From contig JAUPFV010000005.1 of the NCBI GenBank assembly GCA_036936605.1, positions 73,730,885 through 73,794,884 on the forward strand: DNA of 64,000 nt, in the 5' to 3' direction. The position numbers and the translations under genes are program-made. Numbering within the stretch: the stretch's first letter is position 1; the number at the start of each line of letters is the position of its first letter. The notes beneath the pieces were generated by a model. It was not told where the DNA came from. It worked only from the letters and a program-made list of their open reading frames with translations, and did not search any database. The stretch is from Limnanthes douglasii subsp. nivea. Taxonomy: Eukaryota; Streptophyta; Magnoliopsida; Brassicales; Limnanthaceae. Positions 1 to 11,429 of the stretch are shown piece after piece.

Positions 1-795
1 AGGCAGGATAACACACCCTCTAGCACAAATACTCCCCGAACGACTCCTTTGGTAGCTCATGAAACGTCAATGCAAGAGGATAATATGATCATTATTGAAA
101 GGTTTGATGTGGACAAAACTGCTATTGTCTTTGGTCTGGTTAAATATTTTGAGTCTTTAACTATATTTGGGGGAGATACTATGACTACACCCTCAAATTG
201 GTCCATTAAAAGACATGTCAACAACTTGACTACTCAATTGGATATGAGAATGTCCACACATTTATACCAAACTCCAGCTCCATTCATAGTTTTTGATGAG
301 GATGATCTTAGAGATATTGCAAGACCCCATGAAGACGCCGTGGTAACAGGGGCGTCAATAGGAGGAAATGATGTGCGTTGAATCCTAATTGACATGAGAA
401 CTTCGACGAACATATTGTTTTTAAATACTTGGAAACAGATGAAAAAACCTTCGGTTATTCAACGTTCAAACAGAACTATTGTGAGATTCACTGGGAGTTC
501 GACAGATGTAATTGGAGAATACGAGGAGGAAATATTGCTGGGTAAAAGGCCTTTCAAGAAAATGGTGAAGGTATTGTTTGTTGTGGTTAACTGCCCAACA
601 TCTTACAATGCTATATTTGAGAGATCTTGGCTCTCCAGGATCCATGTTGTGGCCTCTAATGTCCACCAGTTCTTAAAGTGTGCTGTGGGTGCACAAGTGG
701 GTGTTGTCCGAAGTAGTGAGAAGGTTGCTAGAGAATGCTACGTGACATCTCTTGCCTTAAAATATTTGGAGGTAGTCAAAGTTAACAAAGAATAG
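1..795 (+). pseudogene. gag 3' end and aspartic protease relic (A)
   Basis: Two open stretches in different frames (49-381 and 394-795) match the gag-protease linker and protease of copies B and C. Shared motifs are SLTIFGGDTM, the acidic DEDDLRDIA block and the flap-like region AIFERSWLSRIHVVAS. The retropepsin Asp-Thr-Gly active site has become Asp-Met-Arg near 390, so no active protease could be made. A stop sits just before it. The gag part begins outside the window. Confidence 0.8.
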
Positions 796-2340
796 CATCT
801 ATTGGAGCCTTCCACCGATGAGAATGAAATTGATGACCCAAGGGAGGCTTTTAGTGTTATAATACCTATATAATAAGTTGAATTCCATTGTTTGGCCAAG
901 GGCAACGATTTTAGGATTGGTACTAAGTTGCCGCCGAGTTTGAAACAAAGGTTGTTGTCTTTCTTATCAGATAATTTACATGTGTTTGCATGGTGCAATG
1001 ATGATGTAACTGGAGTGTCTGCCGAGGTAATTTATCATAAGTTTTCAGTTCAAACTGATGTTAGACCAGTTGCATAAAAAAGAAGGTCATTTTCCAAAGA
1101 AAAAGTAGATGTGATTGTACAAGAAGTTGATCGGCTGACCAAAATGGGCCACATCAAAGAATCTCAGTACCCCTTGTGGATTGCCAACCCTATTTTGGTC
1201 AATAAAAAGAATAGAAAGTGGCGCATGTGTATTGACTTTATTGATCTTAATAAAGCATGTCCTAAAGATCCTTATCCTTTTCCCTGGATAGATCAGTTAG
1301 TGGACTCTACCTCTGGGAACAAGTTGTTGTCCTTTATGAATGTATTTTCAGGATACAATCGGATACAAGTAGATCTGAATGATCAAGACCACATAACTTT
1401 TATTAAATATAGAGGATTTCATTGCTACAAAGTAATGCCATTTGGGTTGAAAAATGGTGGGGCCACTTATCAAAGGATAGTAAATAAAGCCTTTGCTAGT
1501 TAAATTGGCAAGAATATGGAAGTATATATAGATGGTATGCTGGTGAAGAGCCTCGAGGAAGGTGCACACACATATATGACCTTCAATTTTTTTTTTCTAA
1601 CTTAGAAGCCATCAATTTAAAATTGAACCGGAAGAAATGTGTTTTTGGGGTCAGATCCGGAAAGTTTTTGGGTTATGTCATAAGTGAAAAAAGGATTCAG
1701 CCTGATCCAGATCAACTAAATGTTTTTTGGCTACAGATCCTCCTTGAAGCACTAAATATGTTCAAAGACTAACTGGACGTTTGGCTGCATTGAATAGGTT
1801 CATTTCAAGATCATCTGACAAGTGTGCACAATTTTTCCAAATATTAATAAATGCCAAAGACTTTAATTGGTATCCATAATGTGAACATGCTTTCCTTGAA
1901 ATCAAGAAGCATTTATCTTCGCCTAAGATGTTGTTCAAACCTATTCAAGGTGAGAAACTTTATATATATTCAGTAAGTGCTGTGTTAATAAAAGAAGTGG
2001 ATATTGACCTCTGACTAATATATTATATAAACAAAAGTCTATTGGAAGCAGAAAAGAGATATCTGAAGTTAGAAAAGTTAGCCTCGACATTGGTAATAGC
2101 AGCCAGAAAAATGAGACCGTACTTCCAGGCACATTCGATTATTTTCTGAACATCTTTTCCCTTAAAGAATGTTCTCCAAAAGGCTGATTTATCAAGCAGA
2201 ATGACCAAATGGTCAGTGAACTGGGTGATTATGACATTGATTTTGCGCCCCGGACTGCAGTCAAGGCTCAAGCTGTGGCTGATTTCTTAGTAGAGTTTCA
2301 TACTGAAAAGTCCTCTGAGGAAAGGTAAGAAAACCAATCT
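796..2340 (+). pseudogene. Reverse transcriptase and RNase H connection relic (A)
   Basis: A linker (HVFAWCNDDVTG, 975-1010) leads into RT fingers and palm. The block from 1111 to 1503 holds MGHIKESQYPLW, MCIDFIDLNKACPKDPYP, SFMNVFSGYNRIQVD and MPFGLKNGGATYQR, all standard Ty3/gypsy RT blocks. The catalytic Y-I-D-D box is YIDG at 1525-1536, losing the second Asp. Downstream (about 1560-2320) thumb and RNase H motifs such as ARKMRPYFQAHS are recognisable across several frames. Dead by multiple frameshifts. Confidence 0.85.
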
Positions 2341-2742
2341 AAACATGAATGGATAGTCCGAACAAACAGCGGGTCTAGTACCATGGGATGTGGGGCCAGA
2401 ATTTATTTAACTTCTCCTTACGGTGATACTATGTATTAAACTATATGTTTTGGTTTCAGGACCTCCAATAATAAGTCAGAATATGAAGCAGCCATATCCG
2501 GTTTAAGATTAACCCTTATATGTGGGGCAAAGAGAGTCCGATTGATGAGTGATTTCCAACTACTAATTCATCATGCTCAGGTTCAGTCTGAAGCAAAGAA
2601 GGAACAATTACTAAAATATTTGCTCATACTAACAGAAGTTGCTGCAAGCTTTAAGGCTATCCGATATGAACATGTCCCTAGATCGTTGAATATTATGGAT
2701 GACTCTCTAGTGACTATAACCTATTCTGAAGCCTACCCATGA
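2341..2742 (+). pseudogene. Second (archaeal-type) RNase H relic (A)
   Basis: This matches the intact frame in copy B: a TNSGSSTMG stretch replaces the metal-binding TDGGSSTMG, so the first Asp is lost. It is followed by NNKSEYEAA (Glu) and LMSDFQLLIHHAQ (Asp). The last acidic position, normally in ADSLATIA, is DDSLVTITY. An extra RNase H domain between RT and integrase is a known Tat-lineage feature. It ends at an in-frame stop after the AYP segment. Confidence 0.75.
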
Positions 2743-4073
2743 ATTCTGATGCAAAAATGTCCCTCGATAGATTCAAACCAAGAGAAGGGTAAAGGGGATG
2801 AAGAAAATATGAGCATATTTGTTGTTCAACCCAAAAACTGGAGGTATGGTATTTTTCAGTTTATTTCCGATGGAGTTTTGCCTCCGGATAAAACTCTGGC
2901 TAAGAAAGTTACGTATAAGGCTCGAGGGTTCCTGGTATTAAGGGTAGTTCTTTATAAAAAGTATTTCAGTAGACCCCTCATGCGTTGCTTAGGATTTGAA
3001 GAATCCCAACATTTTCTTTCCGAAATCCACGATGGAGAAAGCTCTGCACATTATGGCTATAAGGACTTAACCAAAAGAGTCTTGTTAGCAGGGTGTTACT
3101 GGCCCACAATAATGACAGATGCCAAATAGATAGTTAAAAGGTGTGATCCTCGTCAGAGATATGGGAATGAAATCCATGTGCCAGCGGTTCCTATGGACTC
3201 TATATCCGAACCCATACCTTTTGATAGATGAGGTTTGGATTTGGTTGGACCTCTTCCCATTGAATCCGGAGGATATCGAAATATAATAATGACAATTGAT
3301 TATTTCTCTAAGTGTATAGAGGTAACACCCTTAGTTGGAACCACTTTTAAGGCGGTTATAAAATTTATCCTATCCAACATATGTTGCAGATTTCGAATCT
3401 CCGGAAAATCATTACAGACAATGGGCCATAATTTGATAATAAATACATGGAGATGTTTTGCACTTCAAGAGGAATCCAACGCTGCATTTCTTCTCCTTTC
3501 CACCTTCAGGCCAATGGGAAAGTTGAAGTTGCTAACCGAACGATCTTGCCAGGATTAAAAAAGAATCTTGAAGGTGTTGTAGGAAAATGGCCAAGTTATT
3601 TACAAGAGGTATTGTGGAAATACTGAACCACTCCCCAGGCTACTACACAAGAATCCCCTTTTGCCCTCGTTTATGGGATGTATGCAATCACACCCATGGA
3701 AACTACTCTACCATCTTTTAGAATCTAAAAATATTCTGAACAGGCAAATGATATGGAAATTAGGAATCGGTTGGATTTGATTGAAGAAAAAAAGGTCAAA
3801 GCATATTTAAGAACAACACATTATCAGGGTTTGATGAGAAGAAGATTTGCATCAAGGGTTGAAAGAAGAGATTTTCAATTAGAAGAAAAAGTCTTAAGAA
3901 AGGTATCTTTGCATACTAAATAAAAAAAGTTCGGAAAACTGGCTCCGAACTGGGAAGGTCCGTATGTGATATGTAAAAGAATCAAGCCGGGGACATATTG
4001 ACTTCAAGACAAGGATATAAGAGTTTTGAAGCATCCATGGAACATTGAATATCTCAGGTTATATTTAGAATAA
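2743..4073 (+). pseudogene. Integrase relic (A)
   Basis: Frames 2749-3129 and 3235-3558 carry the N-terminal zinc-binding region (H-x6-H in HDGESSAHYGYKDLTKR, then a damaged CDPRQR, originally C-x2-C) and the start of the DDE core (DLVGPLP). Later frames to the stop at 4071 keep the C-terminal block KLAPNWEGPYV and the final HPWNIEYLRLYLE. The second core Asp region is frameshifted. No chromodomain follows. Dead by stops and shifts. Confidence 0.8.
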
Positions 4074-4122
4074 AAATCTCTTGTAAATATTTACCTACTC
4101 GTATCTCAGTGTAAATATTAGG

Positions 4123-4171
4123 AGGGGCATACTCTTTCCTACCCTGGTGGCACGAGAAGGTTTTAATGAGG
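4123..4171 (+). other. Conserved non-coding block after pol (A)
   Basis: A run beginning GGGGCATACTCTTTCCTACC and ending TTTTAATGAGG lies about 50 bp past the pol stop. It recurs at 21803-21851 (B) and, inverted, at 24886-24926 (C). It is better conserved than the surrounding spacer, so it may have a role in the element RNA. Function unknown. Confidence 0.6.
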
Positions 4172-4480
4172 TGTTCAGTTTTTTGAATTAATGATATCTT
4201 ATGCCTTCTTCAAAATTCTTTTGAGTATTATGAGGAGATCAGATAAATTAAATACTTATGAAACACCCCGGCTCTCAAGTGAAGTATCTTTGAGATGCCC
4301 AGATTTATTAAACACTTGTGATCGGAGTTATTCAACAATGTCTTCCTTCAAAATGGAATGTTTAAAAACTTATTAAGCACATTGGAAATATTAAATACCA
4401 CTTAAACATTAGCCATAAGAAGAAAAAAAGTTCGTACAAAAGAAAGACTTAACATGATAACTTGATCAGTTTAGAAAATG

Positions 4481-4553
4481 CCTTGGCCATCCAAGGACTT
4501 TGGTTCATTAAACAAGGATTGGAAAACATAACAAATGCCTTGGCCATCCAAGT
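4481..4553. repeat. Pair of CCTTGGCCATCCAAGG hairpins (A)
   Basis: CCTTGGCCATCCAAGG at 4481-4496 is an inverted repeat with a 6-bp stem and a CCAT loop. A second copy, one base off, lies at 4538-4553. They sit between the convergent 3' ends of pol (4073) and the antisense ORF (4563). The same pair is found in copy B. Confidence 0.7.
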
Positions 4554-4562
4554 ATTTTAGTT

Positions 4563-7398
4563 CTAAACACAAAATAACATTATAACCTTAGGGTTTGTTC
4601 CCTTTTGTTTTTCATCACCTTCATCTTTCTTGGGACTTTTAAGTTCGGCACTTGAGCTTTCACTAGTTCCTTCATCAGAATCATCTCCACTTATATAACC
4701 ATGCTTATCACCATCCACCATGGTATGGAAATGTATCTCCTCGTATGGTACATATTTCCACGAAGGACCAAGGGTCCTCTTTAGAAAAGTTTCATGGAAT
4801 AATAAAACCATGTCCGATTTTACCCCCTCATCTCTTTTTTCCAAAGAATCCACCACCCCAGCAACATACTTCTCTATGGCTGCAACTATCTCTTGAGCCT
4901 TGCTGTCCTTTATGGATTTTTTCTCTTCCTCTTTTCCGGAGAGAGCTGTTTTAGCTTCCTTTTATCTTCGGTTAAAATATAAATTATGTTGGTGCTGGTG
5001 GTGTGTTGCTCATTAAAGGATTTTATTTAATTGGAAGAATTGGTTTCCAAGGTATAGTATTTGGTTTGAATCTCCTCTTGAGAACTTTTGGACTGACGTA
5101 GTTTGGTAGCCAAATCCTCTTTCTCTTTATTTAAAGCCTCAATTATATTCAAAGATGTGGTGAGATCGGTAGTCAAATTCTGGTTTGATATGATAAGAGT
5201 ACCAATGTTTGAAGCTTACTCCCTGACCTGCCTCTTTAAGTCTACTATTGGCCTGATAAAGCCCCAAACTGCATGGTCTAAGGTATCATGTTCGCTTGAC
5301 ACCTCGAAAGATTCGCCATTGTAAATAAAGGCGTTGGGAATAGTGGAATGAGGGTAGGATTCAAAATCATCCTTGTTTAGGTCACTAAAGTACATGTTGC
5401 AAAACTCGTCCAGATTAACATCTCCCTTGTTAGGTGGATGCTTAACTATATGAAGCTTTTGTGAAGGAGGATCAGCAAGGGCCTCTACTTGTGGAGGAGC
5501 ATCATGTGGCAATATAGGATTGTCAACTCGAGGCTGGAGAATTACCTCTGACCCCAGGTTGCTCTTGTTTTTCTTCTTTGCTCTTCGATCATCGCCTTCT
5601 TTGGGCCTTTTATGACCTTTTTTCTTGGCTTGAAGGGGTTGATCCGATTCCCCAGTTTCCCTGACTGTTGCAGCCACAACCTCCAACAAGGCAGAATTTA
5701 TCCCTTCAGGATTATCCGAACTAACAGTTTCGGGGTTCTGGGAAGGTGGTTCGGTTTCAGACTTCTTCTTTTTCTTCTTATTCTTCTTCCTTCTGATTTT
5801 GTCGAGATGACTATGAGCTTACTCCGAGCGGGAAAGTATAGCTTTCCATCCTTAGCCTCTGTCCTCTTTAGTATAACATCTGCTGGAGGGGGAGTGGTCA
5901 ACTTTTCTTAAGTAAGGTCTCTGCTTTCGGTAGAGTTCCATAAATGGGATCTCAACATGTTTACCGAAGTGAAACAGTCGTAGAAACCAAGCCCCTATTA
6001 TTCTGTTGCCCACTGATTCAATTTGGCAAGGGTAGGGTTTCCTGCCTCAAAGTGTTCATGAAATATCTTTGAAAGCATTCCAGGATAAAAATAATAATCA
6101 GTTCGGAATGATAGAGGGTTAAATATAACTGAAATAATAAATGAAGTGTTACATGAGCTCCTCCAATATCTAGTCAGTTGAATCGGATTTGTTTGATAGT
6201 TGATATTTTTACCATTTTCCAAGGCTCCAATAATAAACAAAAATTGGACCCTCCACGGTTTCTCAGCCTTTAGCAGGTCGTTCACCACCTTGTAGTCATT
6301 CCCCATTTTATAGTGATAGAAGGGGATCTGGTGGTTCATACATATACTGACAACAACATCAAATTACTCCATGATAAATGGAATTTTAGATAGCCTGGAA
6401 GCAATGATGCTGGCTAGAAGGGTGTACCATGCATTCAGGCTCAACAGGTTAGGTAAAAGTTTAATCAGATGGAAGTACCTAACTACTTTTGGGTCCAAGG
6501 GTAAGGGAAGTCCCCAATTTAGCACCTCAGTGTATACCACCAGTTCATTGACCTTGCATTCTAAAGGAGTCTCCAGAGTAACAAAAATCCTAACTTTGAT
6601 AAAAGATGGAAAGCCTCACCGCATCTGAATCCGATTTAGTTCAGCAATATGTGTATACACATAGTTACTGTTTTGAAGGGCCAACAAATAATTCACATTT
6701 ACCTTATGAAGATTGGGCCAAAATTTCCCTTCCAAACACTTCGGAAGTGATTCGCTATTAAGCATCCCTGCTTTTGTCGTGGTGGACTGAACAGTTATGG
6801 TATTCTCTGTCTGTCATGATATTTCTAGAAGGATGTCCTCCCCACTGTCCTCGATGACCTCCTCCATTATAGTTAATTGTTGATCGGTCAACTTAAAACT
6901 AATGACCTCTTTTTCAGCTTGAGTGGCCTCCTCAACGAGGGACGTGTTGTCTGGATTTATTGGGGATTGAGATGTAGTTTTTAATGCATCTGAAGTGACA
7001 TTTTTGGATGAAGAGGGGTTGATTTTAGATTTAGAGAGTCGATTAACTCTCCGAGGCGCGACCTCTTCCGTATCTGATCCCATGGATATGAAAGATGAGG
7101 GCTTCCTAACACTAGAAACAATTTTTCTCTTAAGAGAAGAATCTAAAGACGCCTAAACTGAAGGTTCATATTCTAGAGTAGATAATGTAGGAATGAAAGA
7201 GGATTTTCGCATTACCGATGTTCGAGATGATGATGTGCTTTTATCAGACTCTGAAACCGCTGGGCTAACTACTCCACCAGGAGAAATGGGGAGTCCGACT
7301 ACGATCCTTGGTTCGTGTCTTGCCTCTTTTCTTGCTCTCTTTAAATCCGATAGGTTCAACCAACCCCCTTTAATGACAAGTGTTCTAGCAGTGAACAT
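4563..7398 (-). pseudogene. Antisense ORF: gypsy-type transposon domain + coiled coil (A)
   Basis: This decayed reading frame runs opposite to pol. Segments read from 7398 down to 4563: an N-terminal Ser-rich region (7398-6814), a central domain (about 6660-6000, with PFYHYKMGNDYKVVNDLL and QFLFIIGA), a Lys-rich linker, a partly lost coiled coil (5300-4860), and the C-terminal block KSDMVLLFHETF with an acidic tail. The central part matches the same region in copy C and resembles the Pfam 'putative gypsy type transposon' family (PF04195). Additional antisense ORFs are known in Tat elements; their role is not established. Stops and frameshifts are frequent. Confidence 0.7.
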
Positions 7399-7799
7399 AT
7401 AACTTCTTAAAAACAGAGGAAAATAAAAAACTTAAGCTTTCTCTCTCTAGAATAAATTTCTGGTTATGAGAAACTAAACAGTAAAACAAGCTTAAATAGA
7501 GTTAAAACTACTTAAGTGTTTCTTTTGGGGAAAATGAGGCAGTTCAAATAATAATTAGGGGCTATTTAGTCTACTTAATTGCTTTTTGAAAATACGTACA
7601 ACCTCCAAGAAGAAAAAACGTCTGAGAGGTTCAATCAAAACATGAAACGTGTCATGTTCCAGTTTTTAATTGTTTGTTTCTTATTTACGAAAAGTAACCC
7701 TTCGGCTCCGGTCGGGGTTCTTATTTATTTACACCTTCAGATCCGATCCCGGTCTTTTCACGAATAAGTTAGCTCTTCCAAAACATTTTTGAAAAACCT

Positions 7800-7806
7800 A
7801 AAGGGG
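7800..7806 (+). other. Polypurine tract (A)
   Basis: AAAGGGG lies 4 bp before the TG start of the 3' LTR, the position where plus-strand DNA synthesis is primed in LTR retrotransposons. Confidence 0.55.
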
Positions 7807-7810
7807 CTAC

Positions 7811-8161
7811 TGTTAGGTCATATATTTTTGGAAGGACACACCTATGAATACCGGAGGGGCAGTTCGGGGATATCTTGAACTACCCAAATTAAGAACAATC
7901 CGACCAGTCAATACGTGACTCAGCTGCTTGCTAATATTGAACCGGATACAGGGTCCGACCCGCAAGGCCCATGGGTCACATAATTAGTATAAATACCCCA
8001 ACCAATTTTATTTAATGGGTTGGACTTTTCTTAAAATATTAAATACAAGCACACACCTCCTTTATCTCATTACTCTCTACCCAAATTAAATAAGGTTCAA
8101 TTCCTGAACTCCCTAAAATACCCTCAAATCATAAATTATCTTCATCACCATCATCTTACCA
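7811..8161 (+). repeat. 3' LTR of element A
   Basis: It begins TGTTAGGTC after the purine tract and ends TTACCA, about 351 bp. It holds a TATA box (TATAAATA, 7988-7995). Its start resembles the LTR of copy D (TAAGGTCC...TTTTTGGAGG) rather than the TGATGAGCCC start of B and C, so two LTR subtypes are present. The downstream boundary is inferred from alignment with the ends of B, C and D. Confidence 0.65.
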
Positions 8162-8614
8162 AATCATGTTGGGGCTATCTTGGTTTGATCAGATGCAGGC
8201 TGTAACATCTATAATCCATCAATACCTAAGATATCCAATCAATGACAAAGTATGTGTCAAATAAATAAAAAAACTTCAATGAAATGTTATGCATTATCCC
8301 TAGCTTATGAAATGTGGAAACCATAAGAATAAATAATCATCTTGGAAGGAATGGATGACCACAGAGAAGGCCCTTGGTTGATGCAGCCGGGAGAGAATGT
8401 AGATGTTATAATGATGGAATGAGAAAAAACCCTAAAGATTGGTCGATATATCCTGCCCAATATCGGCTACATAATTGTTTTTTAAAAATAACTTAGATAT
8501 GCTAGCACAGAGTACACACGATGTAACCGAAGTCCCAATAGAAGTCATCTACTAAATTTATGTTTTAATAACAAATTTTGGCCTATAGTATAATATAGAA
8601 GATCCCACTCTCAA

Positions 8615-8880
8615 TAAAAAATAGAGGCGATTATTGAAGAAATGGAAAAACTAACTCATATAGGATATATACGAGATTCTTGTTATCTAATATGGATGAT
8701 AGATTATGTTTTGGTAAAAAAGAAGAACTACGAGTGAAGGATCTTTGTGGACTTTACATGCCTCAACAAAATATACCCAATGGACCCATTTCTATTACAA
8801 AAGATTGATCAACTGGTAGATTCAAAATTCAGAAATAAACACCTAGTAGACTTGACCGAGATACAAGTCTCAGATAATTA
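8615..8880 (+). pseudogene. Old gypsy RT fragment
   Basis: One frame reads IIEEMEKLTHIGYIRDSCY, LVKKKNYE, then (after a stop) FVDFTCLNKIYPMDP and IDQLVDSKFRNKH. These align with RT blocks of the Tat copies (EVDRLTKMGHIKE, DFTDLNRAC, IDQLVDSTSGNK) but are far more diverged. It is an older relic, independent of element A. Confidence 0.7.
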
Positions 8881-9329
8881 AAAAAGTAGTTTGAAAATAA
8901 TACCATGTTCTATCAAGAGCATTGAATACTTCATAAAATCTATAATAATAATACAAAGTCTTCGATGATTAAAAATTAATCATAAGACACTTAATTAAGC
9001 TTCAGTTGCTTGAAAAAAGGAAAAAACCTTAACGATAGTCATAGACCCTAATTATGCGTGGATTATTTTGAAAAAATCAAAGCAAAAAGAGAACTTCTTA
9101 ATAATAAAGTTTCAGCCTGTTGAGATTGATCATTCATTAAAAAACAAAAAACATTAAGTGTTTAACAAAAGCAATAAAAACTCATTAAACCAGAAACTAT
9201 AAAAGAGAGTATTTCAAAACAAAATAAGAGTCTTAGTACACAAAATATCATAAAATATAGAAAAATGCTTTCAGCATCACAAAAAAAAAGAATATTAACA
9301 AACCCATTCTAAAAATTATTTCTAGAAGT

Positions 9330-9870
9330 AAGTACATCTTCGGCTGAGACAATGACAATCTCAATAGAAGTTCTTTGGGAACTAATGCCATCAATATTAT
9401 AAATCACGGTGTCACAATCTTCAACGTAAATAGTTTCACCAATATAATTTATGACACCACTTCATACAAAAGTTTTTGGAAATTATCCTTTATTTGATCT
9501 TTCATTTTCTTGTTTTCAATCTCTTCAAATATGTCGCAAGTATAATCATAGCCTATATTAAAAACCAAGAAAATATGAAAATAAAAATATTTAGCACTTC
9601 ATTCAAAGGCCTTTGGCCATTAAATTTCAGATACATGATACCAAAAGCAATCAAAATATACATTAGGGTATTCCTCGTGAAAATCTAAAACTAACCTAGT
9701 AAGAGCTTCCATAACAGGCACACGAGCAGACTGAATCATTTCTGCTTGATAAATAAAATCATCGTAGGTTATAGTCTGATGTTCACTAAGAAAATATTTT
9801 AGAAAAGATCTATTTTTACTTCAAATCATCAAATCGCTCATGCAATTCTGACTTTAAAACCTCAGCTTGG
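9330..9870 (-). pseudogene. Decayed unrecognised coding sequence
   Basis: On the minus strand, from 9862 downward, coherent protein-like text continues across a few frameshifts: EVLKSELHERFDDLK, ITYDDFIYQAEMIQSARVP, VMEALTRLVLDFHEEYPN, then EEIENKKMKDQIKDNFQKLL and SSQRTSIEIVIVSAEDVLTS. I do not recognise the family. It lies downstream of and opposite to the RT fragment at 8.6 kb, the same relation as the antisense ORF has to pol in element A, so it may be the antisense ORF of that older relic. Confidence 0.4.
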
Positions 9871-11429
9871 CTTAGGTATCAATGCAATTTTTTCAACAGA
9901 TGATTAAAGATCCTCAACAACAGTCAACTCGACCTTAAAAGAAGTCTGTTTCTCTTTACATGCAGAAAGGACATTGAATATAAGTAACATTCTTAAAGAA
10001 CTTAGCAAACTTACAGCCAGCCGAGAGGGTTTCGTGGGTGTGAAGCAATGCACTTCCTAATTGAGACAAAACAAACAACTTGTTTTTCAGTTCGTCATTT
10101 AGTACAACCTCAACTTCAGGTTTGGACTATAATTTAAGTTTCAACAATCTTTTTTTCTCTTGAAAACGCATAAGTTTGACCTTTCATCTATTTATCACTT
10201 TAAGTCTTAGCCTCAAGAACAACTCTCATTGAAGAATTTTATAATAGAGGCTCAACAATATCATTAAAAAACGTTCGTAGATAAAAAAATGTAAGTTACA
10301 TGATGGAAACTAGACTTATAAAGCATGATCAAACCATTAAGAGTTCCCTGAAAACATGGTCAATCTACGAGATTTATTACATATTCATCATTAGCAAGAT
10401 AACCAAAGATAAAAATAACTTAAAGTCTTGTTTTGTTCAGAATTCTGTGGCTTGGATTAAAGAAGAGAAGGAGAGCACACACGTTTATAATACACCAAAT
10501 AAATGTAAAATTATATTATTCTTTAAATACATTTATACTGCTACAACTTAAACCGAACCCACAAAAAGAATTTGCAAACTTCGGCTGATTATAAAAACAT
10601 GACATGTTCTCATCTATCTTTCAACCCTTCATTTGGTCTTTAGAAAGTATTAAAAAGGCTGCTCAAGAAATTTGAAAAAAAGTCAAAGCCAAATATCGGT
10701 TAATATAGTCCTTCCCTCATCCTTTACCAATTGATAGGGGGAATAATGGAATAAATTCATAAGAAGTTCGGTCGAATACAAAATACCAACATATTCAGTT
10801 ACCCAAAGCTCTCAAAACAATATTGACAGTTTGGTTCAACTTGGCTAATACTTGCTTCATCATTCACCGAGGAATGGGTAATGCCATAGCAACCTATTAT
10901 CTGTTAGTTGTACTCATTCTTTCCGATATTTTTTTTTATCATTAATGGAGGTTTTGACCGATGAAAGCTTTTAATGAGGCATAAAAAGTTAAATACTTAT
11001 CAAATCAAAGACGTCTCTGGTAACAGTTTGACTAAGGTAAATAAAAATAATAATCCTTAAGGCTCTTAAGTGTCTTGCCAGAGATGGTTGACATAAATAT
11101 TTCAATATGTAAAATATAATAGTTTTAGATATAAATGTAGAGCTTCGATAAACAGCTAGTTCAAATGTACAATTATTATTTATTGATTATTTATTGTATA
11201 CCTTTTATTATAATAATATATAATATGAATATGAGTGTTTCATCTAAAATTTTACGAATATATATAATGGGAACTCGGGTAAACAGTTTTAACAAGTCAC
11301 ATGATGTTAATTTTTTAAAGAAAACAAACTGTTCCGCAATGATTAGAAGGCTGGATAGGATTACGATCCTGTGAGCTTGTTAGAATCATAAAACATCAAT
11401 AGATATTAGAAATATCACCAGTCATTTGT
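9871..11429. other. AT-rich, no gene recognised
   Basis: Short open stretches only, with no recognisable protein motifs. Some Leu/Lys-rich minus-strand text near 10.0-10.1 kb may continue the decayed frame at 9.3-9.9 kb. Confidence 0.4.

Larger units (their letters stand above)
1..8161 (+). mobile_element. Tat-lineage Ty3/gypsy element A (5' end outside window)
   Basis: The order of parts is gag/protease, RT, RNase H, archaeal-type RNase H, integrase, spacer, convergent antisense ORF, purine tract and 3' LTR. Two RNase H-like segments, no chromodomain after integrase, and an extra antisense ORF before the 3' LTR are established traits of the plant Tat/Ogre/Retand lineage. Many stops and frameshifts and a mutated protease and RT active site show it is dead. 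The gag start and 5' LTR lie left of the window. It is collinear with copies B, C and D in this window. Confidence 0.85.
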
